From the NCBI RefSeq assembly GCF_024710485.1, contig NZ_JANJUQ010000045.1:1-64000 (forward strand): 64,000 bases of DNA, written 5' to 3'. Positions within the stretch are counted from its first letter, which is position 1. Each line of letters starts with the position of its first letter. The position numbers were made by a program, and so were the translations under genes. The notes beneath the pieces are model-generated. The model saw only the letters and a program-made list of their open reading frames with translations, made no database searches and was not told the origin of the DNA. This DNA comes from Flavobacterium sp. (GTDB lineage: Bacteria > Bacteroidota > Bacteroidia > Flavobacteriales > Flavobacteriaceae). Positions 8,867-17,127 of the stretch are shown in pieces.

Positions 8867-10588
8867 ATGAAAGTAAACAAAATTATCGCTGTAAAATTAT
8901 TGCTATCCCTAGTGGTAATGATTGGTTTTACCAGTTGTAGTAAGAAATCTGATTCTAAAGGAGGCTCTAGAGCTACCGGTTGGAAAATCAACGACAAGAA
9001 AGGTGGTTTTCAGTATGCTTCTAAATTTAAGAAGCAGGCTACAGGACCGGGTTTGGTTTTGGTGGAAGGCGGAACATTTACTATGGGTAAAGTTCAGGAT
9101 GATGTGATGCATGATTGGAACAACACACCAAATCAGCAACACGTAATGTCGTTCTACATGGACGAAACTGAGGTTACTAACATGATGTACATGGAGTACT
9201 TGGATTGGTTAAAAAGAGTGTTCCCTCCGGATCAAGAAAACTACAAAAATATTTATGAAGGTGCTTCTCCTGATACCTTGGTGTGGAGAAATCGTTTAGG
9301 ATATAACGAGACCATGACCAATAACTATTTAAGACATCCGGCTTATGCTGAGTATCCTGTAGTAGGGGTTAATTGGATTCAAGCTACTGAATTTGCTAAA
9401 TGGAGAACTGACCGTGTAAACGAAAAAATATTAGAAGAGCAAAGATTTTTGAAGAAAGATGCTAAGGTAACTGATGCTTCTGCCGATAAAGTTTTCAGTA
9501 CGGAAGCTTATTTGGCTTCGCCGTCAACAGCTATGGGTGGTGATGAAAAAATCGTATTGAAAAAAGGACAAAAAACAGCCGCTAGAAAGGGTGGTGATCC
9601 AGCTGCAGCCGGAGCAACTAATACCCAAGGTAACAGTCCTAAAAATGTTTATGCCCAAAGAACTTCAGGTTTGATTTTGCCCGAGTATAGATTGCCAACT
9701 GAAGCAGAGTGGGAATATGCTGCTGCTGCAGATGTAGGTCAAAGAGAGTACAACGCTTACAAAGGTCAAAAGAAATATCCATGGTCCGGTACTTATACTC
9801 GTTCTGGTAAAAGACAAGTTAGAGGGGATCAATTGGCTAACTTCAAACAAGGAAAAGGTGATTACGGTGGTTTAGCCGGATGGTCTGATGACGGTGCTGA
9901 TATCACTAATAAAGTTAAATCTTATCCGCCAAATGATTTCGGTTTGTATGACATGGCCGGAAACGTGGCTGAATGGGTAGCAGACGTTTACAGACCTATC
10001 GTTGATGATGAAGCGAACGACTTCAACTACTACAGAGGTAACGTTTACATGAAAAACAAAATTGGAGAAGACGGTAAAGTGGAATTGGTTACTGCCGAAA
10101 CCCAACAATTCGATACATTATCAAATGGTAAAATTGTTTCAAGAAACTTCCCTGGGCAAATCGCTCAAGTACCGGTTGATGATAAAGAAACTTATTTGAG
10201 ACAAAACTTTGATAAATCTGATAACCGTAACTATCGTGACGGGGACAAACAATCTTCAAGATACTTTAAGTTTGGTTCTGAAGATGGAGATGAAAAAGGC
10301 AAAGTAAGAGACGATCAAAGAATGTATGATTCTCCTAAGCATAATGTTTCTACAGACAGTTTAGGAAACATGACTAAAAAATATGATAAGTCAAACAAAA
10401 GAACGACTTTGGTAAACGATGATGTAAGAGTTTACAAAGGAGGTTCTTGGAGAGACAGAGCATATTGGTTAGATCCTGCACAAAGAAGATACTTCCCGCA
10501 AGATATCGCGACAGATTACATCGGATTCAGATGTGCTATGTCAAGAGTTGGTTCAAAAGCCGACAAAAAGAAAAGACCAAGAAACTAA
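8867..10588 (+). CDS. gldJ: Gliding motility lipoprotein GldJ
   Basis: Outer-membrane lipoprotein required for gliding and for stability of the type IX machine in Flavobacterium johnsoniae (known for the family). The first 23 residues are a lipoprotein signal ending FTSC, with lipidated Cys24. The rest is a formylglycine-generating-enzyme-like (sulfatase-modifying) fold: VEGGTFTMG at about 66-74, RLPTEAEWEYA, YDMAGNVAEWVAD, and near the end YKGGSWRDRA and IGFRCAMS. A Lys/Asp-rich insertion lies near 180-240. At 573 residues it matches GldJ rather than the shorter GldK-type relatives. It is divergent from porU, with murF downstream behind a terminator. Confidence 0.95.
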   Translation: MKVNKIIAVKLLLSLVVMIGFTSCSKKSDSKGGSRATGWKINDKKGGFQYASKFKKQATGPGLVLVEGGTFTMGKVQDDVMHDWNNTPNQQHVMSFYMDETEVTNMMYMEYLDWLKRVFPPDQENYKNIYEGASPDTLVWRNRLGYNETMTNNYLRHPAYAEYPVVGVNWIQATEFAKWRTDRVNEKILEEQRFLKKDAKVTDASADKVFSTEAYLASPSTAMGGDEKIVLKKGQKTAARKGGDPAAAGATNTQGNSPKNVYAQRTSGLILPEYRLPTEAEWEYAAAADVGQREYNAYKGQKKYPWSGTYTRSGKRQVRGDQLANFKQGKGDYGGLAGWSDDGADITNKVKSYPPNDFGLYDMAGNVAEWVADVYRPIVDDEANDFNYYRGNVYMKNKIGEDGKVELVTAETQQFDTLSNGKIVSRNFPGQIAQVPVDDKETYLRQNFDKSDNRNYRDGDKQSSRYFKFGSEDGDEKGKVRDDQRMYDSPKHNVSTDSLGNMTKKYDKSNKRTTLVNDDVRVYKGGSWRDRAYWLDPAQRRYFPQDIATDYIGFRCAMSRVGSKADKKKRPRN

Positions 10589-10608
10589 TATTAGTTGATT
10601 ATAATACC

Positions 10609-10637
10609 AAAAAAGCCCTATTTTTAAGGGCTTTTTT
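10609..10637 (+). terminator. Terminator of gldJ
   Basis: AAAGCCCT and AGGGCTTT pair around an ATTTTTA loop and are followed by a T run. It lies about 20 bases after the gldJ stop, with the murF start 18 bases further on. Confidence 0.8.
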
Positions 10638-10655
10638 ATTTTAATACAATTGCGG

Positions 10656-11939
10656 ATGACCATTCAAGAGATTCATGCCCTTTTTTTGCAAACCTCCGGG
10701 ATTGCTATCGATACCAGAAAGATTAACAAAGATTCCTTTTTTGTAGCTATTAAAGGTGATCGTTTTGACGCCAATACTTTTGCTGCAGAAGCTTTAGAAA
10801 AAGGTGCTAAGTATGTTTTAATTGATAATGAAGCGTATCGTATTGACCACAGAACAATCTTGGTCTCGGACAGTTTAACAGTGCTACAGGAATTAGCCAC
10901 ATATCACCGGCAATATTTAAAGTTGCCTATAATTGCTTTGACCGGGAGTAACGGTAAAACCACCACCAAAGAATTGGTCAACGTTGTTTTGGCTAAAAAG
11001 TTTCAAGTTAAAGCTACTGTTGGTAATTTGAACAATCATATTGGTGTGCCACTCACTTTGTTGTCGTTTGACCAATCCACCCAAATCGGAATTGTAGAGA
11101 TGGGCGCTAATCATCAAAAAGAGATTGAGTTTTTATGCGGCATAGCGCAACCGGATTATGGTTTTATCACCAATTTCGGGAAAGCGCATCTGGAAGGGTT
11201 TGGTGGTGTTGAAGGCGTGATTAAAGGGAAAAGCGAAATGTATGCTTTTTTAGCCAAGTATAATAAAACTACTTTTGTCAATTTAGACGATACCTTGCAA
11301 AACGAAAAAACGGCACATTTCAACAGAATTACTTTCAGTCAAACCAATCCCAGTGCTACTGTCTTTATCGAGTCAGTTTCTGCCAATCCTTTTGTAAGGG
11401 TCAAAGCGCTCGGTGCTGAGATTACTTCGCATTTGATTGGATTATACAACGCTACTAATATCTGTATGGCTATTACTATTGGTCATTTCTTCAAAGTGCC
11501 GATTGAGGATATTAAAAAAGCTATTGAATCCTATGTGCCTGATAATAATCGTTCGCAGTTAATGGTTAAGCATACCAATGAAATCATTTTAGACGCTTAT
11601 AATGCTAATCCAAGCAGTATGAGAGTCGCTTTGGAGAATTTTATACAATTGGATAAGCCTAATAAAATAATTGTCATAGGCGACATGTATGAGCTTGGCC
11701 AAGAGAGCAAGGCAGAACACAAAAGTATAGTCGATTTTTTAAGTACAAACGAATCCATGAACTGTTATTTCGTGGGAAAAGATTTTTACGCCAATCAACT
11801 CCCGAAAGCTCATTTTTTCTTCTATAAAACTTTCGATGATTTCGCAAATGCATTGTCTACTTTTGAATGGCAAAACAAAACTATTTTGGTTAAAGGATCG
11901 CGAGGTATGGCACTCGAAAGAACACTCGAATTTATATAA
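10656..11939 (+). CDS. murF: UDP-MurNAc-tripeptide D-Ala-D-Ala ligase MurF
   Basis: ATP-dependent Mur ligase that adds D-alanyl-D-alanine to the cytoplasmic peptidoglycan precursor. The ATP loop GSNGKTTTKEL starts at residue 97. The family's GNLNNHIGVP and EMGANHQKEI segments follow, and the C-terminal Mur ligase domain includes DAYNANPSSM and VIGDMYELG. The protein has 427 residues, slightly short of enterobacterial MurF but normal for this phylum. The ATG at 10656 is preferred over a TTG two codons earlier. It sits only 18 bases after the gldJ terminator, so its expression may depend on readthrough or on a promoter inside gldJ. It ends at its own terminator. Confidence 0.95.
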   Translation: MTIQEIHALFLQTSGIAIDTRKINKDSFFVAIKGDRFDANTFAAEALEKGAKYVLIDNEAYRIDHRTILVSDSLTVLQELATYHRQYLKLPIIALTGSNGKTTTKELVNVVLAKKFQVKATVGNLNNHIGVPLTLLSFDQSTQIGIVEMGANHQKEIEFLCGIAQPDYGFITNFGKAHLEGFGGVEGVIKGKSEMYAFLAKYNKTTFVNLDDTLQNEKTAHFNRITFSQTNPSATVFIESVSANPFVRVKALGAEITSHLIGLYNATNICMAITIGHFFKVPIEDIKKAIESYVPDNNRSQLMVKHTNEIILDAYNANPSSMRVALENFIQLDKPNKIIVIGDMYELGQESKAEHKSIVDFLSTNESMNCYFVGKDFYANQLPKAHFFFYKTFDDFANALSTFEWQNKTILVKGSRGMALERTLEFI

Positions 11940-11943
11940 TATT

Positions 11944-11970
11944 AAACCACTCTTCGGAGTGGTTTTTTTT
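11944..11970 (+). terminator. Terminator of murF
   Basis: AACCACTC and GAGTGGTT pair around a stable TTCG tetraloop and run into eight T. It begins 5 bases after the murF stop. Confidence 0.9.
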
Positions 11971-11998
11971 ATGTGTAGAAGTCGCTTTAGATATGGGC

Positions 11999-12030
11999 AA
12001 AAAAAAATTCCACTATGTAAGTGGAATTTT
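11999..12030 (-). terminator. Terminator of tRNA-Val
   Basis: AATTCCACT (12006-12014) and AGTGGAATT (12020-12028) pair, and on the minus strand the stem runs into a T tract. It lies just downstream of the tRNA gene. Confidence 0.8.
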
Positions 12031-12040
12031 AAAACGGTAG

Positions 12041-12115
12041 TGGGCGATGAGGGATTCGAACCCCCGACCCTCTCGGTGTAAACGAGATGCTCTGAACCAG
12101 CTGAGCTAATCGCCC
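12041..12115 (-). tRNA. tRNA-Val (anticodon TAC)
   Basis: Minus-strand cloverleaf of 75 bases. The acceptor stem GGGCGAT pairs with ATCGCCC. The D arm has AGCTCAGCTGGTT. The anticodon stem TCTCG/CGAGA encloses the loop TTTACAC, giving anticodon TAC for valine. The T arm has GGTTCGAATCC. The discriminator base is A and CCA is not encoded. A consensus promoter lies upstream and a terminator downstream. Confidence 0.97.
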
Positions 12116-12136
12116 GTTTTGTGCTTGATTGCGGTG

Positions 12137-12167
12137 CAAATATAGGGCAGTTTTTTGATTCTGCAAA
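12137..12167 (-). promoter_or_regulatory. Consensus promoter of tRNA-Val
   Basis: The minus strand reads TTTG, 19 bases, TATATTTG, a full match to the Bacteroidota housekeeping consensus. It starts about 50 bases upstream of the mature tRNA 5' end and sits just past the folC stop. Confidence 0.85.
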
Positions 12168-12183
12168 TTAAAATGAAAAAAAA

Positions 12184-13404
12184 TTACAAAATTTCTGCAA
12201 CCACAAAATTGCTGCCGCCTATATAAATCAAATCATCAACACCGGCCATTTTTCTACTGTGTTCGTAAGCTTCTGAAACAGAATTGTATATTGCGCCTTT
12301 AAGTCCGAATGCTGCCGCTTTTTCTTGTAAAACAGACGCCTCTAAGCCGCGCGAAATATTCGGTTGGCAAAAGTAATATTTTGCATTTTTTGGCAATAAA
12401 ATCAAAATATCATCCAGTTTTTTGTCGTTTACCACGCCTAAAACCAAATGTAAATGATTGTATTTTTCTTTTTCTAGCTGTTTCATTACCACTTTTAAAC
12501 CGTGTGCATTGTGAGCTGTATCACAAATAATTTTCGGATTAGTGCCCAATTGCTGCCAACGCCCCTGCAAATGCGTGTTGTCAATCACCTTCAGGAAACC
12601 GTTTTTAATGGCGTCTTCTGAAACTTGCAATAAATGCTTTTCCTGTAAAACCCGCAAAGTTTGGATAACAGTCTTTTTGTTGTAAAACTGATAGTCGCCC
12701 AACAAGCCGCAAGGATAGTCTTCTTGTACTAAATCGGAGGCAAAGTATAGCTCGGAATTTGTCTCTTGCGCTTTAGCTGTAAATACAGGTTTGGTCTCCG
12801 GTAAGTATTCGCCAATTACCACAGGAATGTTGTTTTTGATAATCCCGGCCTTTTCAAAAGCAATGGCTTCAAAGGTGTCACCCAAAAATTGTGTATGGTC
12901 TAATCCAATGTTTGTAATAACGGAAATCAGAGGTGTAATAATATTGGTGGAGTCCAAGCGACCGCCCATGCCGACTTCAATAACCGCTATGTCGATTTTC
13001 TCTTTAACAAAATAGTCAAAGGCCAAACCTACACTCATCTCGAAAAAACTCAAGTTATGCGTTTCAAAAAAGGGTTTATTTTTGGTGATGAATTCTACAA
13101 CATAAGCTTCCGAAATCGGTTCGCCGTTAATGGTAATTCGCTCTCTGTAATCTTTTAAGTGTGGTGAAGTGTAAAGCCCAACTTTATATCCCGCTTCCAT
13201 CAATACCGAAGCCAATAGGTGAGAAGTAGAGCCTTTGCCGTTGGTTCCGGCTACGTGTATGTATTGCAGCTGTTTTTCGGGATGCCCTAAATGCTCCGCC
13301 AGCAGCACCGTATTGGTGATGTCTTTTCGATATGCCGTAGCACCTTGCGTTTGATACATCGGCAGTTTGTTAAACATCCATTCCAAGGTTTCCTGATAGT
13401 TCAT
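12184..13404 (-). CDS. folC: Folylpolyglutamate synthase / dihydrofolate synthase
   Basis: Mur-ligase-like cytoplasmic enzyme that adds glutamate to (dihydro)folate, making folate coenzymes and retaining them in the cell. The ATP loop HVAGTNGKGST spans residues 50-60. NIGLDHTQFLGDT is the family's second signature, and the C-terminal domain carries ICDTAHNAHGL. The 406 residues run full length from an ATG at 13404. It is divergent from exbB, with about 125 A/T-rich bases between them. Whether it also carries the dihydropteroate-ligase activity cannot be told from sequence alone. Confidence 0.93.
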   Translation of the reverse strand: MNYQETLEWMFNKLPMYQTQGATAYRKDITNTVLLAEHLGHPEKQLQYIHVAGTNGKGSTSHLLASVLMEAGYKVGLYTSPHLKDYRERITINGEPISEAYVVEFITKNKPFFETHNLSFFEMSVGLAFDYFVKEKIDIAVIEVGMGGRLDSTNIITPLISVITNIGLDHTQFLGDTFEAIAFEKAGIIKNNIPVVIGEYLPETKPVFTAKAQETNSELYFASDLVQEDYPCGLLGDYQFYNKKTVIQTLRVLQEKHLLQVSEDAIKNGFLKVIDNTHLQGRWQQLGTNPKIICDTAHNAHGLKVVMKQLEKEKYNHLHLVLGVVNDKKLDDILILLPKNAKYYFCQPNISRGLEASVLQEKAAAFGLKGAIYNSVSEAYEHSRKMAGVDDLIYIGGSNFVVAEIL

Positions 13405-13529
13405 AATTTCGGGAAAATATTTTTTTGATATACTTTTTTAATTTTTTTTTCGTTGTATATTGTGATGCCGATACGGTCAATACAAATTTGAAACTATTTT
13501 CAGAATTAACAGCCCAAAATTAAACAAAT

Positions 13530-14246
13530 ATGATCAGTACATTTTTACAGTTGCAAGTGGACAGTTTAGCTCAGAATATTCCAACCGTAGACACTGCAAA
13601 TCCCGCTTTAACTAATGAAGTTTCTGTCTTAGAGTTCCTTTTCAAAGGTGGTCTTTTTTTAATCCCTATTGCCATTTTACTTTTTTACACTTTGTATCTC
13701 ATTTTTGAACGCTATATGTATATTCAAAAAGCAGCTAAAATCGACAATCATTTGATGGCCGATATTCGCAATCATTTGAATAATGCCAACATCGAATTGG
13801 CTGTAAACGCAGCCGAAAGAAGCGGCAATGCGCAAGGTAATGTGATTAAAGAAGGTGTGCTTACCATCGGTCGCCACATCAACGAAATAGAATCCAATAT
13901 GGAACGCGCCGCCAACATCGAAATCGGTTATATGGAAAAACGCTTAGGACAACTCGGATTAATCGCCGGTATCGCGCCAACGTTAGGATTTATCGGAACC
14001 ATTTCCGGGGTAATCAAAATCTTCTATAGTATTTCAGTAACCGAAGACATCAGTATCGGAAACATTTCCGGAGGTTTATACGAAAAAATGATCAGTAGTG
14101 GTGCCGGATTGATTGTTGGAATTATCGCTTATGCCGCGTACCACTTATTCAACGGCCGCATCGATAGCTTTGCGTTGTCTATCCAAAAACAAGTATTAGA
14201 ATTTGTCAACATAATCCAAAGACCAAATGGCCATAAAGCGAAATAA
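13530..14246 (+). CDS. exbB: MotA/TolQ/ExbB family proton channel protein
   Basis: Inner-membrane proton-channel subunit that, with ExbD, uses proton motive force to drive TonB-type energy transduction. A first membrane helix lies near 34-56, a long cytoplasmic domain follows, and two helices lie near 140-165 and 185-208. The second helix has the family motif GLIAGIAPTLGFIGTISGV. The length (238) is typical. Its last 20 bases overlap exbD in another frame, so the two are translated together. The nearby TonB-like gene is convergent. ExbB versus TolQ is decided by that TonB neighbour rather than by a diagnostic residue. Confidence 0.92.
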   Translation: MISTFLQLQVDSLAQNIPTVDTANPALTNEVSVLEFLFKGGLFLIPIAILLFYTLYLIFERYMYIQKAAKIDNHLMADIRNHLNNANIELAVNAAERSGNAQGNVIKEGVLTIGRHINEIESNMERAANIEIGYMEKRLGQLGLIAGIAPTLGFIGTISGVIKIFYSISVTEDISIGNISGGLYEKMISSGAGLIVGIIAYAAYHLFNGRIDSFALSIQKQVLEFVNIIQRPNGHKAK

Positions 14247-14622
14247 ACGATTTCACGCAGAAGTCGCCACCTCGTCCTTGAGCGACATTATGTTTTTCTT
14301 GTTGTTGTTTTTCCTCATCATTTCCACCTTGGCCAATCCCAATGTGATTCGAATGACCTTGCCTAAGTCGCAAACCAACGAAAAAACCAACAAGCAATTA
14401 ATTACGCTCTCTGTTACCGAACAGAAAGAGTTTTTTATCGACAAAGAACAAGTCGCTTTCGAGCAATTGGAAACCACCTTGTTGTCTAAAATCGACCCTT
14501 CTAAGCAACAAACGGTTGTGATTAGAATTCCGTTCAACTTGCAAGTACAAGATTTAGTAGACGTGCTGCAAATTGGCGTGAGAAACAAATTGAAATTCGT
14601 CATCGCTACGAGTCCGAAATAG
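14227..14622 (+). CDS. exbD: ExbD/TolR family biopolymer transport protein
   Basis: Partner of ExbB in the proton-driven energiser complex. One membrane helix at about 21-42 begins with the conserved proton-path aspartate Asp20 in SLSDIMFF. A periplasmic domain of about 85 residues follows. The length of 131 residues is normal. It overlaps the end of exbB by 20 bases. Downstream, a bidirectional terminator lying inside a structured repeat separates it from the convergent TonB-like gene. Confidence 0.92.
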   Translation: MAIKRNKRFHAEVATSSLSDIMFFLLLFFLIISTLANPNVIRMTLPKSQTNEKTNKQLITLSVTEQKEFFIDKEQVAFEQLETTLLSKIDPSKQQTVVIRIPFNLQVQDLVDVLQIGVRNKLKFVIATSPK

Positions 14623-14631
14623 TCTAAGAAT

Positions 14632-14765
14632 AAGGAGCAGGACCATTACCTTTCTTACCACAGTTGTCCTGCTATCCGTTCTATCTTTTAAAAAAAATCT
14701 CCACCTTTTCGGGTGGAGATTTTTTTTAAAAGGATGCCACTGCTATCAGGGCTATAGTTCACGTT
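14632..14765 (-). repeat. Structured intergenic element, copy 2, with a terminator as its hairpin
   Basis: On the minus strand the left arm is CCTGATAGCAGTGGCATCC and the right arm is AAAAGATAGAACGGATAGCA followed by GG. CCTG and CAGG pair where copy 1 has GGG and CCC. Between the arms is a perfect 20-base-pair stem which is itself the terminator for exbD and the TonB-like gene. Confidence 0.75.
14689..14727. terminator. Bidirectional terminator between exbD and the tonB-like gene
   Basis: ATCTCCACC and GGTGGAGAT pair around TTTTCG, flanked by an A run on the left and a T run on the right. It can therefore stop transcription from both convergent genes. It is also the variable hairpin of repeat copy 2. 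Confidence 0.85.
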
Positions 14766-14771
14766 TTATCT

Positions 14772-15665
14772 TTAATTCAGACTAAATGTATAGATGATTT
14801 TTCCAACTTGTTTTTCCGGAGCATTACCGTCAGCTTGCCATTTGGTGTTTTGAGCGGCTATGCGCGCTTGGTCAAGCAAACATTTAGCAGTATTGGTCGT
14901 TCCTTGTACACCGGCAATCACACTAATCGTGTTGCCGTTTCGGTCAACCGTTACCTGAACGGCTACTCGACCTTGTTCTTGGCAAGTGTAATCCGGCTGT
15001 GGTTTACTTAAGGCTTTTCTGTTACCTAATGAATAACCTGAACCGCTACCATTTCCACCACCGCTTCCGCTACCACTACCGGAGCCGCTACCCGAACCAT
15101 TTCCGGTTCCGTTGCCACTCCCGTTTCCGCCACCCGAACCTGTTCCGCTGCCGTTACCATAATAACCGCTGGAGTTTAAGTTTCCGCCGGCATTGCCTTT
15201 ATTGCCGCTTTTGGAATCGTTACCGTCGCCGCCTTTGTTGCCTAACAAACTCGACAAAGCGTCATTCGCATTTTTAGAAACTTTCGGTTTTTCAGGCGTA
15301 GGTTTGATGTCTTTTTTCGGCTCAACCGGTGAAGGCGTTTTTTTGATATCCTTTTTCGGAATGGCTACGTTGGTTTCGTTATCGTCGCTTTCATCGGCAA
15401 TCACATCATCTTCAGGCGAGGCTGCTGTTGGGGTAACTTTAGTTTGGTCTTTTACATTCAGTACTTCGCTTTTGTAATTGTCGCCCATACCGAAATCGCT
15501 GTCGCCAAAGTTCATTTCGATGCCGCCACCGCCACCGCCGCCCATGATTTTCATGTCAGCCGGAGGCCAAAAGCGCAATAAGAATAACAACAACAGCAAA
15601 ACAGCATACACTAACGTAGTGATGGCTAAGGATTTTTTATCGTTATCTGATATTTCGAAACTCAT
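14772..15665 (-). CDS. TonB-like energy transducer with Gly/Ser linker
   Basis: Predicted periplasm-spanning energy transducer working with ExbB/ExbD. One membrane helix at about 12-32 is followed by a glycine tract (GGGGGGG near 42). A Pro/Lys-rich stretch (about 85-130) comes next, then a Gly/Ser/Asn repeat linker (about 150-215). The C-terminal domain (about 222-297) is TonB-like, with GRVAVQVTVDRNGNTISVIA and a closing IIYTFSLN strand. Two cysteines (in YTCQEQ and KCLL) could form a disulfide. It is convergent with exbBD. The C-terminal domain is divergent from enterobacterial TonB, so its receptor partners cannot be named. Confidence 0.8.
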   Translation of the reverse strand: MSFEISDNDKKSLAITTLVYAVLLLLLFLLRFWPPADMKIMGGGGGGGIEMNFGDSDFGMGDNYKSEVLNVKDQTKVTPTAASPEDDVIADESDDNETNVAIPKKDIKKTPSPVEPKKDIKPTPEKPKVSKNANDALSSLLGNKGGDGNDSKSGNKGNAGGNLNSSGYYGNGSGTGSGGGNGSGNGTGNGSGSGSGSGSGSGGGNGSGSGYSLGNRKALSKPQPDYTCQEQGRVAVQVTVDRNGNTISVIAGVQGTTNTAKCLLDQARIAAQNTKWQADGNAPEKQVGKIIYTFSLN

Positions 15666-15739
15666 TTTATCCGGTGTTAGTTTACTTTATAACGCTTAAA
15701 GGTACTAAATATTGTGTAATCCGTACAGTTAATGAAATA

Positions 15740-16966
15740 TTAAACCAACTGTTTCAAAGCAATTTCAAAAGCCGTAGCGCTAATATGCTTTTTATCCGAA
15801 TTCAAATCGTGTGCTTTTTCCAGGGCTTTTTTAATGGTTTCTGATATGTCGTAGAAAATAGCTTCGTCTGTCATTTGTACTTTTTTCTCCATGAAGTAGG
15901 CAAAAACACGCGCCATACCACAGTTGGAAATGAAATCCGGAATTAAACTTACTTTACTATCAGTTTCTTCCATGATCGGGCCAAAGAAAATTTCTTTATC
16001 GGCAAAAGGTACATTCGCCCCACAAGAAATCACTTCCAATCCGGAGGCAATCATGGTGTCAACTTGGTCTTTGGTTACCAATCGGGAAGCCGCGCAAGGG
16101 GTAAAGATTTGTGCGCCTAATTTCCAAATACTTTCGTTGATTTCTGCAAACGGAATCATATTTTGTGCTACCAATTTGTTGCCGTCTTTGTTCAAGAACA
16201 ACCTTTTGATTTCTTCAAACGAAAAGCCTTCTTCTTTAATCACACCTCCGTCGCGGTCAATGATACCCACCACTTTAGCACCCATATCGGCCAAATAAAA
16301 AGCCGCTGCCGAACCTACGTTTCCGAAACCTTGTACGATGGCTTTTTTGCCTTTCACATCGCCGCCATATATGTCGTAATAATGACGTACGGCTTCGGCT
16401 ACACCATAACCGGTAATCATATCGGCTACAGTATATTTACGCAAAACATCAGGAGAGAATTTCGGGTTTTCGATTACTTTAATTACGCCTTGACGCAATT
16501 GCCCGATTCGGTTGATTTTATCGGCTTCGGTAGGTTTGAAGTGGCCGTTAAAAACACCTTCCTGCGGATGCCAAACACCACATTCTTCGGTCATCGGAAT
16601 TACTTCGTGGATTTCGTCTACATTCAAATCACCGCCGGTTCCGTAGTAGCTTTTCAATAACGGAGAAACCGCTTTATACCAACGTTGCAAAACCCCTTTT
16701 TTACGCGAATCATTCGGGTCGAAATTAATTCCAGATTTTGCACCGCCAATCGCCGGACCTGACACTGAGAATTTCACTTCCATAGTTTTGGCCAACGACA
16801 ATACTTCGTTCATGTCTAATCCTTTACGCATACGAGTTCCGCCTCCGGCAGCACCACCGCGCAAGGAGTTAATCACAGTCCATCCTTCAGCATCGGTTTC
16901 GTTATCTTTCCAATGGAATACTATTTCAGGTTGTTTGTTTTCGAATTTTTTAAGTAAATCTTTCAT
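15740..16966 (-). CDS. Glu/Leu/Phe/Val family amino-acid dehydrogenase
   Basis: Cytoplasmic NAD(P)-dependent oxidative deaminase of the glutamate/leucine dehydrogenase superfamily. RGGAAGGGTRMRKG (about 36-49) and GGAKSGINFDP with probable substrate lysine Lys77 belong to the catalytic domain. A Rossmann fold follows with QGFGNVGSAAAFYL near 208 and VVGIIDRDG after it. At 408 residues it is the length of short glutamate dehydrogenases, but the second Gly of GGAKGG is Ser here. Substrate choice (Glu, Leu or Val) cannot be settled by reading. It follows anmK on the same strand with a gap of about 160 bases and has its own -7 box. Confidence 0.88.
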   Translation of the reverse strand: MKDLLKKFENKQPEIVFHWKDNETDAEGWTVINSLRGGAAGGGTRMRKGLDMNEVLSLAKTMEVKFSVSGPAIGGAKSGINFDPNDSRKKGVLQRWYKAVSPLLKSYYGTGGDLNVDEIHEVIPMTEECGVWHPQEGVFNGHFKPTEADKINRIGQLRQGVIKVIENPKFSPDVLRKYTVADMITGYGVAEAVRHYYDIYGGDVKGKKAIVQGFGNVGSAAAFYLADMGAKVVGIIDRDGGVIKEEGFSFEEIKRLFLNKDGNKLVAQNMIPFAEINESIWKLGAQIFTPCAASRLVTKDQVDTMIASGLEVISCGANVPFADKEIFFGPIMEETDSKVSLIPDFISNCGMARVFAYFMEKKVQMTDEAIFYDISETIKKALEKAHDLNSDKKHISATAFEIALKQLV

Positions 16967-17028
16967 GAGTTTAGTTTGGTCAGTGTTTGTTTCAGACCGT
17001 GTTTTAGTTAGAATTTTAGTTTGTGGTG

Positions 17029-17036
17029 CAAATATA
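17029..17036 (-). promoter_or_regulatory. -7 box for the amino-acid dehydrogenase gene
   Basis: The minus strand reads TATATTTG followed by CACC, as in the tRNA-Val promoter. It is 62 bases upstream of the start codon. A TTG at the usual distance is not seen. Confidence 0.5.
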
Positions 17037-17127
17037 GTAATTATGAGTTAGGAGTTGTAAGCTGGAAGTTGGTAAATCTGTTTATAAAACACATTAAATA
17101 TCAGGGTAACTTTTATGCTTATATTTG

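Noticed and set aside
11941..12081. Reading frame running through the murF terminator and tRNA-Val
   Set aside because: It overlaps a terminator, a tRNA terminator and the tRNA itself; not a gene.
15050..15180. Short tandem repeats resembling a CRISPR-like array
   Set aside because: The units are in-frame Gly/Ser codons of the TonB-like protein, with no fixed repeat length and no spacers.
14999..15277. Arg/His-rich and Pro/Ser-rich reading frames opposite the TonB-like gene
   Set aside because: They are shadows of the Gly/Ser repeat linker; codon pattern and composition follow the real gene on the minus strand.
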